A DNA stretch of 64,000 nt, from contig NZ_VTXI01000009.1 of assembly GCF_013114545.1 (NCBI RefSeq), positions 124,001 through 188,000 of the forward strand, given 5' to 3'. Below are positions 36,991-45,858 of the stretch, piece by piece. The notes under the pieces were generated by a model. The model was not told the DNA's origin. It ran no database searches and was given only the letters and a program-made list of their open reading frames with translations. Position 1 is the first letter of the stretch, and each line of letters opens with the position of its first letter. Source of the DNA: Vibrio sp. RE86 (GTDB lineage: Bacteria; Pseudomonadota; Gammaproteobacteria; Enterobacterales; Vibrionaceae). The position numbers and the translations under genes are program-made.

Positions 36991-39291
36991 GTGAGAAAGT
37001 TGGCTTATCTGCTTTTGGGTTTGATGGGTGGTGTTGCGTTTACTGTTTCTGCGCAAACCACCGAAGAGCCTCAGCGACCAAAGGTAGCAGTAGTATTAGC
37101 GGGTGGTGGCGCTAAAGGAGCGGCTCACATTGGTGTTTTAAAAGCGCTTGAAGAGATGCGTATTCCCGTCGATTACATCACAGGAACAAGCATGGGGTCA
37201 TTCGTTGGTGGCCTCTACGCGACCGGTATGAGTGCAGATGAAATAGAATCGTTTATCGACACTGTTGACTGGAATAGCGGCTATCGTGATCGAGTCGATC
37301 GAAGCCAACGAAAAGTACAAGACAAAGAATACGAAGACAGATACCAACTGACCACAGATCTCGGCCTCCGTTGGGGAGAAATCCGAGGTACAAAAGGTAT
37401 TGTTCAAGGACAGGGCATGCTTAAGTTGTTGCGAGAAACCGCAGGCAACTTACCTCCGTTTGACTCTTTTGACGAGCTCGCTATTCCATACCGCTCAGTG
37501 GCGACAGATATCGTCGCGCTTGAACCTGTTGTTATTGGTGACGGTTATTTGGTTGATGCCATGATGGCAAGTATGTCAGTGCCTGGAGCGCTTCCTCCGT
37601 ATAACTTGGACGGAAGACTGTTGGTGGATGGTGGCGTGACTAACAACATGCCCGTTGATGTCGCCCGTAAGCTAGGTGCGGATATTGTGATTGCTGTGGA
37701 TATCAGTACCGACTACAAAGATAAAGAAGAGTTTACCAACCTATTCTCTGTCGCGGACCAACTCTCTAACTATTTGGTAAGAAGCACCACCAATCGACAA
37801 GCTGAAACACTCACCGAGCAAGATTTCTTCCTTAAACCTGATGTCGGCGATATGGAGACCACTGAGTTCGACAAAATGCCACAAGCGTTTGAAGAGGGTT
37901 ACCAAGAAGCGATCGCACTGAAAGATCAGTTATCTGTTCTCAGCCTAAGTTCGACTGAGTATCAAGCCTACATTGAAAGTAAGCAGAAAGCGCGTCGTCA
38001 ACTTCGCTACGGTGATGAGATTACTGTTGATAAAATCATCCTCAATAATAATACCCACTACACAGACACTTTGTTGTCCAACCGCCTGGATCTAGAAGAG
38101 GGGCAGCAGTACAAAATCAGTGACGTCGAGCAAAGCGTTCAAAATTTGTATGCGTTGGATCGTTTTGAATTGGTGACCTATCGTTATGACGAAGTTGACG
38201 GTCAAGATGCCTTAATTGTTGACGTGAATGAGAAGTCGTGGGGGCCAAATTACGTTAACTTCCGATTCTTCCTAGAAGATGACTTTAGCACGGACAGCCA
38301 GTATGCAATTGGTATCTCAACCAACTTTACCGATCTTAACTCTCATGGTGCAGAGCTGCGTACCAATATCGAAATGGGGACTGATAAGCTGATTGAAGCA
38401 GAGCTTTACTCGCCATTTTTCTCTAGTCAAAAATCGTTTACTAAATTTGGGCTCTCTTATTCTAATGAAAAACGCAATGCACCTTTAACGGGCTTTGACG
38501 ATACGACATTAGGCGCGACGGATAATTACTACAAGGTATCCTTTACTGAAAATAAAGCAGAGCTAGCGTTAGGGTATCAAGATACTTTATGGCGTCGTTT
38601 CATGCTCGGTGGGCGTTATACCGATGGGGACGGTGAGTTATCGACCATTCCGTCGTGTGGTGACTTTAGTTATAAACGCCTGGGTGCTTTTGCCAATTAT
38701 CGAGTGGATACGCTGGATGATTTCAGCCTGCCGAGAAAAGGTATCTATCTCGACCTTGAGTATATGGTTTCCCATGATGAGCCTTCAGGTACCCTAAATG
38801 CAGAGTGTTTTGATAGTGGAGATATCTCAACTGCCGAAGACACTATCTATGAATTGGATGCTAAATTTATTGGTGCGCACACCTTTGACCGACATACTTT
38901 AGTCGCAAATGTGGAGCTTGGGTTTGTACAGAGTAAAAACTCTTTGTTGCCTTTAGACCCTAAAGAAATCGGTGGATTCCAGAATTTATCGGGTATTGCT
39001 CGAAATAGTCTTATTGGCTCAAACAAAGTGTTCGGCAGTGTTATCTATCGCTACCGCTGGTTTGACAATGATTTTGGATTGTTTACTTCACCATTCTATG
39101 TCGGTGCCTCACTTGAGTACGGCGGCGTATGGTCTGATCCAGATTTAGAAATTAACGAAGCGCCTCTTTATGCAGCGGGCTCTGCATTTTTTGGGGTTGA
39201 TTCGCCTGTTGGTCCTATCATGATGGGTTACGGTCGAACAGAACAAAACTATGACTCTTTCTACTTAATTATCGGTACCACATTTAAGTAG
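36991..39291 (+). CDS. Patatin-like phospholipase with POTRA and outer-membrane beta-barrel (type Vd autotransporter-like)
   Basis: Signal peptide of about 21 residues, then a patatin domain with the glycine-rich oxyanion loop GGGAKGAAHIG, the nucleophile Ser67 in GTSMGS and Asp213 in the DGG motif. A single POTRA-like region lies at about 340-420 and a C-terminal Omp85/BamA-like beta-barrel at about 425-766, ending in a typical aromatic-rich strand (YLIIGTTFK). This is the domain order of PlpD-type (type Vd) autotransporters. Expected activity is phospholipase/esterase at the cell surface or after release. The start is GTG with AAAGGAA upstream. Confidence 0.87.
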   Translation: MRKLAYLLLGLMGGVAFTVSAQTTEEPQRPKVAVVLAGGGAKGAAHIGVLKALEEMRIPVDYITGTSMGSFVGGLYATGMSADEIESFIDTVDWNSGYRDRVDRSQRKVQDKEYEDRYQLTTDLGLRWGEIRGTKGIVQGQGMLKLLRETAGNLPPFDSFDELAIPYRSVATDIVALEPVVIGDGYLVDAMMASMSVPGALPPYNLDGRLLVDGGVTNNMPVDVARKLGADIVIAVDISTDYKDKEEFTNLFSVADQLSNYLVRSTTNRQAETLTEQDFFLKPDVGDMETTEFDKMPQAFEEGYQEAIALKDQLSVLSLSSTEYQAYIESKQKARRQLRYGDEITVDKIILNNNTHYTDTLLSNRLDLEEGQQYKISDVEQSVQNLYALDRFELVTYRYDEVDGQDALIVDVNEKSWGPNYVNFRFFLEDDFSTDSQYAIGISTNFTDLNSHGAELRTNIEMGTDKLIEAELYSPFFSSQKSFTKFGLSYSNEKRNAPLTGFDDTTLGATDNYYKVSFTENKAELALGYQDTLWRRFMLGGRYTDGDGELSTIPSCGDFSYKRLGAFANYRVDTLDDFSLPRKGIYLDLEYMVSHDEPSGTLNAECFDSGDISTAEDTIYELDAKFIGAHTFDRHTLVANVELGFVQSKNSLLPLDPKEIGGFQNLSGIARNSLIGSNKVFGSVIYRYRWFDNDFGLFTSPFYVGASLEYGGVWSDPDLEINEAPLYAAGSAFFGVDSPVGPIMMGYGRTEQNYDSFYLIIGTTFK

Positions 39292-39592
39292 GGGAACTTT
39301 CATCTATCAGCCCAATATCACACTCTCATCCTGTGAGATATTGGGCTCTGTGGTAGTGAAAAACATGGGACTTTAGTCTTAAGTTGCTATGTTGGTCAAA
39401 ATGATGAGATTTTAATTTAAGGTTAAATTTGCTATTCTACCGCCCACAGTTTGGCCTCTCTGGCACTGTTTATCAGTCAAAATTGAATGAAAAATATGGC
39501 AAGGAGAGCCAAGTTTCCAAGGATGTTCACTCCCTTATTTTTTGAATAAATAAGCAATAAGAGGGAGGAACCGCAATGAGAGGAAAAAAGTC
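39292..39592 (+). other. Intergenic region before acnB with hairpin at 39309-39347
   Basis: 301 bases. AGCCCAATATC (39309-39319) pairs with GATATTGGGCT (39337-39347) soon after the patatin-gene stop but lacks a T-run, so it may be a 3' end-stabilising or factor-dependent stop. The rest is AT-rich and must hold the acnB promoter; I could not assign -35/-10 boxes with confidence. Confidence 0.5.
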
Positions 39593-39659
39593 GTGCTTGA
39601 AGCCTACCGTAAACACGTCGAAGAGCGTGCTGCTGAAGGAGTTGTTCCTAAACCACTAG
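39576..39659 (+). CDS. Short overlapping ORF at the acnB start (27 codons, uncertain)
   Basis: ATG at 39576 is preceded by a strong Shine-Dalgarno (GAGGGAGGAA, 39561-39570) and reads [20 protein letters not shown] and a few more residues to TAG at 39657-39659. It overlaps the first 67 bases of acnB in another frame. It may be a leader peptide that affects acnB initiation, or a coincidence caused by the acnB Shine-Dalgarno region. I have no homology support. Confidence 0.25.
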   Translation: MRGKKSCLKPTVNTSKSVLLKELFLNH

Positions 39660-42181
39660 ATGCTGAGCAAGTTGCTGGCCTAGTAGAACTTCTTAAAAAT
39701 CCCCCTCAAGGTGAAGAAGAGTTCATTCTTGACCTACTCGAGAACCGCATCCCACCAGGTGTAGATGAAGCCGCTTACGTTAAAGCTGGTTTCCTAACAG
39801 CAATTACTAAAGGTGAAGTGGAATCACCACTAGTAAGCCCAGCAAAGGCTGCTGAACTACTAGGCACTATGCAAGGTGGTTACAACATCGAGTCACTGAT
39901 TTCACTACTTGATGACGAAGCTCTTGCGCCAATCGCGGTTAAAGCTCTATCTCATACTCTGCTTATGTTTGATGCTTTCTATGATGTAGAAGAGAAAGCG
40001 AAAGCAGGCAACAGCTACGCACAGCAAGTTCTGCAATCTTGGGCGGATGCCGAGTGGTTTACCTCTAAAGAGAAAGTTGCAGAGAAAATCACTGTTAAAG
40101 TATTCAAGGTCACTGGTGAAACTAACACCGATGATCTATCTCCAGCACCAGATGCATGGTCTCGCCCAGATATCCCAGTACACGCTAAAGCGATGCTGAA
40201 AATGGAGCGTGACGGTATTAACCCAGATGACGCAGGTACTGTTGGTCCAATCAAACAGATCGAAGAACTGCAAAAAGACGGCATTCAGCTGGCGTATGTA
40301 GGTGATGTTGTTGGTACAGGTTCTTCACGTAAATCTGCAACTAACTCTGTACTTTGGTTTATGGGTGAAGATATCCCATACGTACCGAACAAGCGCACTG
40401 GCGGTGTTTGCCTAGGTGGTAAGATCGCTCCAATCTTCTACAACACAATGGAAGATTCAGGTGCACTACCGATTGAATTGAATGTACAAGACATGAACAT
40501 GGGCGATGTGATTGATATCTACCCATACGAAGGTGTTGTACGTAAAGACGGCGCAGAAATCTCAAGCTTCGAACTAAGCAAAGTATTGCTTGATGAAGTT
40601 CGTGCTGGTGGTCGTATTCCACTGATCATTGGTCGTGGCCTAACAAGCCGCGCTCGTACGTCTCTAGGTCTAGAAGAAACAGACCTGTTTGCTAAGCCAA
40701 TTGATCCAACAGCGTCAGATAAAGGCTATACACTAGCTCAGAAGATGGTTGGTAAAGCGTGTGGCGTAGAAGGCGTTCGCGCAGGTCAGTACTGTGAGCC
40801 GAAGATGACGACTGTAGGTTCTCAGGATACGACAGGTCCTATGACGCGTGATGAGCTAAAAGACCTTGCGTGTCTTGGCTTCTCAGCAGACCTAGTAATG
40901 CAGTCTTTCTGTCACACATCGGCATACCCGAAACCAGTTGATGTGAATACGCACCATACTCTGCCTGACTTCATTATGAACCGTGCTGGTGTTTCTCTAC
41001 GCCCTGGTGATGGTGTTATCCACTCATGGCTAAACCGTATGCTTCTGCCTGATACAGTAGGTACTGGTGGTGACTCGCATACTCGTTTCCCTCTGGGTAT
41101 TTCATTCCCTGCAGGTTCTGGTCTTGTTGCGTTTGCAGCAGCAACAGGTGTTATGCCACTTGATATGCCGGAATCAATCTTGGTTCGCTTCAAAGGTGAA
41201 ATGCAGCCAGGTATCACACTACGTGACCTAGTACATGCTATCCCTCTATACGGCATCAAGCAAGGTCTACTGACGGTTGAAAAAGCAGGTAAGATCAACG
41301 AATTCTCTGGTCGCGTACTAGAAATTGAAGGTGTAGAGCACCTATCTGTTGAGCAAGCATTTGAGCTATCAGATGCGTCTGCAGAGCGTTCTGCGGCAGG
41401 TTGTACAGTTAAGCTATCTCAAGAGTCTATCGAAGAGTACCTAAACTCGAACATCACTATGCTTAAGTGGATGATTGCAGAAGGTTACGGTGACGTGCGT
41501 ACGATTGAACGTCGTATCACAGCAATGGAAGAGTGGTTAGCTAACCCAGAGCTTCTGTCTGCTGATGCTGACGCTGAGTACGCTCATGTTATTGAGATTG
41601 ACCTTGCTGATATCACTGAACCAGTGCTTTGTGCGCCGAACGATCCAGATGATGCTCGTCTACTATCTGAAGTTCAAGGTACAGAGATCCAAGAAGTGTT
41701 CATCGGTTCATGTATGACCAACATCGGTCACTTCCGAGCAGCGGGTAAGATGCTAGAAGAGTTCAATGGTTCGCTAAGCACGCGTCTATGGGTGGCTCCG
41801 CCAACTAAGATGGATAAAGATCAGCTAACAGAAGAAGGTTACTACGGTATCTTTGGGCGTGCGGGGGTTCGTATCGAAACTCCAGGCTGTTCTCTATGTA
41901 TGGGTAACCAAGCGCGCGTAGCGGACAAAGCAACCGTGATGTCTACATCAACGCGTAACTTCCCGAACCGTCTGGGTACAGGTGCGAACGTTTATCTAGC
42001 GTCTGCTGAGCTTTCTGCAGTTGGTGCAATCTTGGGTCGCATTCCAACTAAGGAAGAGTACCTAGAGTACGCTCAGAAGATTGATGCAACGGCAGCTGAC
42101 ACATACCGTTACTTGAACTTCCATAAGATGGGTCAGTACACAGAGAAAGCAGACACGGTTATTTTCCAAGAGCCAGCATAA
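39593..42181 (+). CDS. acnB: Bifunctional aconitate hydratase 2 / 2-methylisocitrate dehydratase
   Basis: TCA-cycle [4Fe-4S] aconitase interconverting citrate and isocitrate; the AcnB form can also act as an mRNA-binding protein when it loses its cluster. An N-terminal HEAT-like domain (1-160) precedes the swivel domain and the catalytic domains, with [11 protein letters not shown] and the cluster-binding Cys in [11 protein letters not shown] and [12 protein letters not shown]. At 862 residues the length is typical. The start is GTG at 39593 (VLEAYRKHV), matching the family N-terminus, with GAGGAAAA nearby. Codon bias indicates high expression. Confidence 0.96.
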   Translation: MLEAYRKHVEERAAEGVVPKPLDAEQVAGLVELLKNPPQGEEEFILDLLENRIPPGVDEAAYVKAGFLTAITKGEVESPLVSPAKAAELLGTMQGGYNIESLISLLDDEALAPIAVKALSHTLLMFDAFYDVEEKAKAGNSYAQQVLQSWADAEWFTSKEKVAEKITVKVFKVTGETNTDDLSPAPDAWSRPDIPVHAKAMLKMERDGINPDDAGTVGPIKQIEELQKDGIQLAYVGDVVGTGSSRKSATNSVLWFMGEDIPYVPNKRTGGVCLGGKIAPIFYNTMEDSGALPIELNVQDMNMGDVIDIYPYEGVVRKDGAEISSFELSKVLLDEVRAGGRIPLIIGRGLTSRARTSLGLEETDLFAKPIDPTASDKGYTLAQKMVGKACGVEGVRAGQYCEPKMTTVGSQDTTGPMTRDELKDLACLGFSADLVMQSFCHTSAYPKPVDVNTHHTLPDFIMNRAGVSLRPGDGVIHSWLNRMLLPDTVGTGGDSHTRFPLGISFPAGSGLVAFAAATGVMPLDMPESILVRFKGEMQPGITLRDLVHAIPLYGIKQGLLTVEKAGKINEFSGRVLEIEGVEHLSVEQAFELSDASAERSAAGCTVKLSQESIEEYLNSNITMLKWMIAEGYGDVRTIERRITAMEEWLANPELLSADADAEYAHVIEIDLADITEPVLCAPNDPDDARLLSEVQGTEIQEVFIGSCMTNIGHFRAAGKMLEEFNGSLSTRLWVAPPTKMDKDQLTEEGYYGIFGRAGVRIETPGCSLCMGNQARVADKATVMSTSTRNFPNRLGTGANVYLASAELSAVGAILGRIPTKEEYLEYAQKIDATAADTYRYLNFHKMGQYTEKADTVIFQEPA

Positions 42182-42231
42182 CCCTTTCTCATATTTGTAG
42201 CTGAAGCTGCATAGAGGAACCCAAATGATAG

Positions 42232-42259
42232 AGCGTCTACTTCGGTAGGCGCTTTTTTT
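42232..42259 (+). terminator. Rho-independent terminator of acnB
   Basis: AGCGTCTAC, a TTCG tetraloop and GTAGGCGCT, then seven T. A textbook terminator. Confidence 0.93.
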
Positions 42260-42316
42260 GTGCTTGTGATTGGAACGCTATATACTCTCGGTCCAAATTT
42301 TTGAGGGTGCTGTTCA

Positions 42317-42688
42317 ATGGAATTCGAGTTTATTAGAAACACATTAATGGGCGAATACTATGTCAAATCGAGCATGGGCCATGAGATTGTAGGTCGTTGG
42401 CTTCAAGAAGAGATCGGCAAAAACTGGGACAAGATCGCTCAAGTTGAACAGTTAACTGATCAAGCTCGAATGGAACCTCAAAAAGAGCACCTTCTATTGG
42501 GGACAGAAATAAGTGTCAATATCCAAGGCGATGAAGTGATTGTCCAAGAGAACGTGTTAGCTCACGGTGACGAGATGGACGCGGATAGTGAGTTCGATTT
42601 TTATGACAGTGAAAGCACCGCGAGTTGCGGGTTAGAGGATTTTGAACTGATGATCGAACAGTGGAAAGAGTTCTTAACCACAAAGTAG
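42317..42688 (+). CDS. yacL: UPF0231 family protein YacL
   Basis: Small acidic cytoplasmic protein (123 residues) of unknown function, found downstream of acnB in many gammaproteobacteria. The conserved SMGHEIVGRWLQEEI near the start and the GDEMDADSEFDFYDSES...CGLEDFELMIEQW segment near the end identify it. No catalytic motif is visible. Confidence 0.9.
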   Translation: MEFEFIRNTLMGEYYVKSSMGHEIVGRWLQEEIGKNWDKIAQVEQLTDQARMEPQKEHLLLGTEISVNIQGDEVIVQENVLAHGDEMDADSEFDFYDSESTASCGLEDFELMIEQWKEFLTTK

Positions 42689-42690
42689 AT

Positions 42691-42705
42691 GCACATTATT
42701 GGTGA
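42691..42705. promoter_or_regulatory. NtrC-type enhancer site 1 (weaker)
   Basis: GCACATTATTGGTGA fits the NtrC palindrome GCACC-N5-GGTGC with two mismatches. It is centred 51 bases (about five helical turns) upstream of site 2, which would put two NtrC dimers on the same DNA face. Confidence 0.55.
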
Positions 42706-42738
42706 GGTTTATGAGCCTTGCCTTAATATTGTGAGTAG

Positions 42739-42765
42739 GGCGCACCATAACGGTGCGCCTTTTTG
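42739..42765 (+). terminator. Rho-independent terminator of yacL
   Basis: GGCGCACC and GGTGCGCC form a strong stem with a 5-base loop followed by TTTTT. Its stem contains a perfect NtrC-type palindrome. Confidence 0.85.
42742..42756. promoter_or_regulatory. NtrC-type enhancer site 2 (perfect arms)
   Basis: GCACCATAACGGTGC has both perfect arms (GCACC-N5-GGTGC) of the NtrC consensus and is centred about 100 bases before the predicted glnK transcription start, the normal distance for NtrC enhancers. Confidence 0.7.
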
Positions 42766-42802
42766 CGTTCTAGAGGGCTGTTTTATTGTTATTTTCTTTT
42801 AA

Positions 42803-43216
<414 letters not shown>

Positions 43217-43242
43217 GAATTCTAAGGACTGGAGACAATAAG

Positions 43243-44472
43243 ATGGAATTAACAACAACAGTAACCGAATTACGTTACGCACTAGACACCTTTTTCTTTC
43301 TCATTTCAGGTGCGTTAGTAATGTGGATGGCAGCAGGCTTTGCAATGTTAGAAGCTGGCCTTGTTCGCTCTAAAAACACGACTGAGATTTTGACCAAGAA
43401 TATCTGCCTATACGCAATCGCTTGTACGATGTACTTGATTGTTGGTTACAACATTATGTATGTCGATAATGGTGAAGGTGGTTGGTTGCCATCATTTGGT
43501 GCACTGATTGGTACGCAAGGTGAAGGCGCTGACCACTCTCTAGAATCAGATTTCTTCTTCCAAGTAGTATTTGTCGCAACAGCAATGTCTGTCGTGTCAG
43601 GTGCGGTAGCTGAACGTATGAAGCTATGGTCATTCCTAATCTTCTCAGCAGTACTAACAGCATTCATTTATCCAATGGAAGGTTACTGGACATGGGGCGG
43701 CGGTTTCCTATCAGAAGCAGGCTTTAGTGACTTCGCAGGTTCAGGTATCGTACACATGGCAGGTGCAGCAGCAGCTCTAGCAGGCGTACTTCTACTAGGT
43801 GCTCGTAAAGGTAAATATGGTAAGAACGGTGAAATCTACCCAATTCCTGGTTCAAACATGCCGCTTGCGACGTTAGGTACATTTATCCTTTGGTTTGGTT
43901 GGTTTGGCTTCAATGGTGGTTCTCAACTAATGGTTTCTGACTTTGAGAATGCAACTGCGGTAGGTCAAATCTTCCTAAATACAAATGCAGCAGCAGCAGC
44001 AGGTGCAATTGCAGCACTATTTGTATGTAAGACAACTTGGGGCAAAGCTGACCTGACTATGATTCTTAATGGTGCACTAGCTGGTCTTGTAGCAATTACT
44101 GCTGACCCACTGTCTCCATCACCACTATATGCAGTTGCTATTGGTGCAGTATCAGGTGCAATCGTAGTATTCAGCATCATCGGCCTAGACAAGCTTAAGA
44201 TTGATGATCCAGTAGGTGCTATCTCTGTACACGGTGTGTGTGGTTTCTTCGGCCTAATGGTTGTGCCTCTAAGCAATGGTGACGCAACATTTGGTGCTCA
44301 GCTTCTAGGTGCAGTAGTGATCTTTGGCTGGGTGTTTGGTGCAAGTCTTGTGGTTTGGGCGGTGTTAAAAGCGACAGTTGGTATCCGTGTATCGGAAGAC
44401 GAAGAGCTTGAAGGTATGGACATGCACGATTGTGGTGTAGGCGCTTATCCTGAGTTTGTAACTGTTAAATAA
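43243..44472 (+). CDS. amtB: Ammonium transporter AmtB
   Basis: Trimeric inner-membrane channel for ammonium uptake at low external concentration. About eleven hydrophobic helices span the 409 residues. The pore twin histidines are at His171 (GSGIVHMAGA) and His330 (ISVHGVCGFFG), and the signature DTFFFLISGALVMWMAAGFAMLEAGL is at the N-terminus. There is no obvious long cleavable signal peptide, unlike E. coli AmtB. Expected to be co-transcribed with glnK under NtrC control. Confidence 0.96.
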   Translation: MELTTTVTELRYALDTFFFLISGALVMWMAAGFAMLEAGLVRSKNTTEILTKNICLYAIACTMYLIVGYNIMYVDNGEGGWLPSFGALIGTQGEGADHSLESDFFFQVVFVATAMSVVSGAVAERMKLWSFLIFSAVLTAFIYPMEGYWTWGGGFLSEAGFSDFAGSGIVHMAGAAAALAGVLLLGARKGKYGKNGEIYPIPGSNMPLATLGTFILWFGWFGFNGGSQLMVSDFENATAVGQIFLNTNAAAAAGAIAALFVCKTTWGKADLTMILNGALAGLVAITADPLSPSPLYAVAIGAVSGAIVVFSIIGLDKLKIDDPVGAISVHGVCGFFGLMVVPLSNGDATFGAQLLGAVVIFGWVFGASLVVWAVLKATVGIRVSEDEELEGMDMHDCGVGAYPEFVTVK

Positions 44473-44501
44473 TTTACAGACATTTACATTTTCCCACTTG
44501 A

Positions 44502-44528
44502 AACCTGCTCTAATGAGCAGGTTTTTTT
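44502..44528 (+). terminator. Rho-independent terminator of glnK-amtB
   Basis: AACCTGCTC, a TAAT loop, GAGCAGGTT and a T-run. Confidence 0.92.
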
Positions 44529-44539
44529 GTGTCTAATCA

Positions 44540-44589
44540 TTGTTTTCTAAATTATGATGAATATAATAACGCAACTGATAAACATTATC
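44540..44589 (+). promoter_or_regulatory. fbpA promoter with Fur-box-like sequence
   Basis: TTGTTT (44540-44545), 16 bases, and TATAAT (44562-44567) form a good promoter. GATAAACATTATC (44577-44589) matches the central 13 bases of the Fur box (GATAATCATTATC) with one mismatch and would cover the transcription start. Confidence 0.6.
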
Positions 44590-44614
44590 GTTACGATGTT
44601 AAAGGACTGAACCA

Positions 44615-45631
44615 ATGAAAAAATTGCTAACTCTTTCTGCTCTAGCTTGCGCAACTATCGCACCTACAGCTGCAATCGCTGCAGAAGAAGTAAACGTATA
44701 CTCTTACCGCCAACCTTTCCTAGTTGAGCCAATGTTCAACGAATTCACTAAAGAAACAGGTATTAAAGTAAACGTTAAGTTCGCAAAGAAAGGTCTAGCA
44801 GAGAAGCTAGCTCAAGAGGGTGAATACAGCCCTGCTGATGTTATTCTAACGGTAGATATCAGCCGTCTATCTGAGCTGACTAAGCAAGATCTTGTTCAAG
44901 CTGTTGAAAGCGACATTCTAGAGAAGAACATTCCAGCTCAGTACCAAGATGCTGACAATGAGTGGTTTGCTCTAACCACTCGTACTCGTAGCGTTTACTC
45001 TTCACGTGACCGTGTTGGCCGCCTAGGTGAAGACTTCACTTACGCTGATCTAGCTAAGCCAGAGTTCAAAGGTAAAATCTGTACTCGTAGCGGTAAGCAC
45101 CCTTACAACGTATCTCTAGTTTCTTCGATGATTGCTCACAAAGGCGAAGCAGAAACTAAAGAGTGGCTAGAAGGCGTTAAAGCTAACCTAGCTCGTAAAC
45201 CTCAAGGCAACGACCGTGCACAGGTTAAAGCAATCAAAGAAGGTCTTTGTGACGTTTCTCTTGGTAACAGCTACTACCTAGGTAAGATGGTTAACGATAA
45301 AGAGCAAAAAGCTTGGGCTGATGCGGTTTACATTAACTTCCCTAACCAAGCAACAACGGGTACTCACGTAAACATTTCTGGTATGGCGATGGCTAAGTAC
45401 TCTCCTAACAAAGAGAACGCTGTTAAGCTTATGGAGTTCCTAGCGGGTGATACAGCACAAAGCATGTACGCTGAAGTGAACTACGAGTACCCAGTTAAAG
45501 CAGGCGTTGAGCGTTCTGAGCTAGTTGCTTCTTGGGGTGATTTCAAAGCAGATACTATCTCTCTAGACGAGATCGCAGATCACCATGAAGCTGCTATCAA
45601 ACTTCTAGACGAAGTTAAGTTCGACCTATAA
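44615..45631 (+). CDS. fbpA: Periplasmic ferric iron-binding protein
   Basis: Solute-binding component of the FbpABC/HitABC Fe3+ importer. A signal peptide is cleaved near residue 22 (AIA/AEE). The mature protein starts with VNVYSYRQPFLVEPMFNEF, followed by a bilobal fold, with the conserved GNSYYLGKM segment carrying the Tyr pair that binds iron. It has 338 residues. Codon bias suggests high expression. A hairpin after the gene would lower expression of the permease and ATPase. Confidence 0.92.
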   Translation: MKKLLTLSALACATIAPTAAIAAEEVNVYSYRQPFLVEPMFNEFTKETGIKVNVKFAKKGLAEKLAQEGEYSPADVILTVDISRLSELTKQDLVQAVESDILEKNIPAQYQDADNEWFALTTRTRSVYSSRDRVGRLGEDFTYADLAKPEFKGKICTRSGKHPYNVSLVSSMIAHKGEAETKEWLEGVKANLARKPQGNDRAQVKAIKEGLCDVSLGNSYYLGKMVNDKEQKAWADAVYINFPNQATTGTHVNISGMAMAKYSPNKENAVKLMEFLAGDTAQSMYAEVNYEYPVKAGVERSELVASWGDFKADTISLDEIADHHEAAIKLLDEVKFDL

Positions 45632-45664
45632 TAGTCTTCCTTAAAGGTCTTTGACCGAACGAAT

Positions 45665-45703
45665 ACAACCTCAAGTTGCTTTTTTGGCACTTGGGGTTGT
45701 TTG
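45665..45703 (+). terminator. Hairpin after fbpA
   Basis: ACAACCTCAAGTTGC and GGCACTTGGGGTTGT form an imperfect stem around a T-rich loop, followed by TTTGTT. Likely a partial terminator between fbpA and fbpB. Confidence 0.55.
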
Positions 45704-45706
45704 TTA

Positions 45707-45777
45707 TATACCTAAAGTAACTTCAGGTGCACGCAAATCGGCTCTGTACCTTGAAGAAAGGAAACTATCTGGGTATA
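45707..45777. repeat. 71-bp imperfect palindrome with TATACC...GGGTATA ends
   Basis: The left arm TATACCTAAAGTAACTTCAG and the right arm (read in reverse complement) TATACCCAGATAGTTTC...CTTCAAGG are imperfect inverted repeats. Similar TATACC-type palindromes recur in Vibrio intergenic DNA as far as I recall. It lies between the fbpA hairpin and fbpB. Confidence 0.5.
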
Positions 45778-45858
45778 AATACTCTTAGACTATCAAAAGG
45801 ATATGAGATGTATTTGCAGCCGCATTTGTGTTTCATAGAGCCTCGTTGTAATTAGGCG

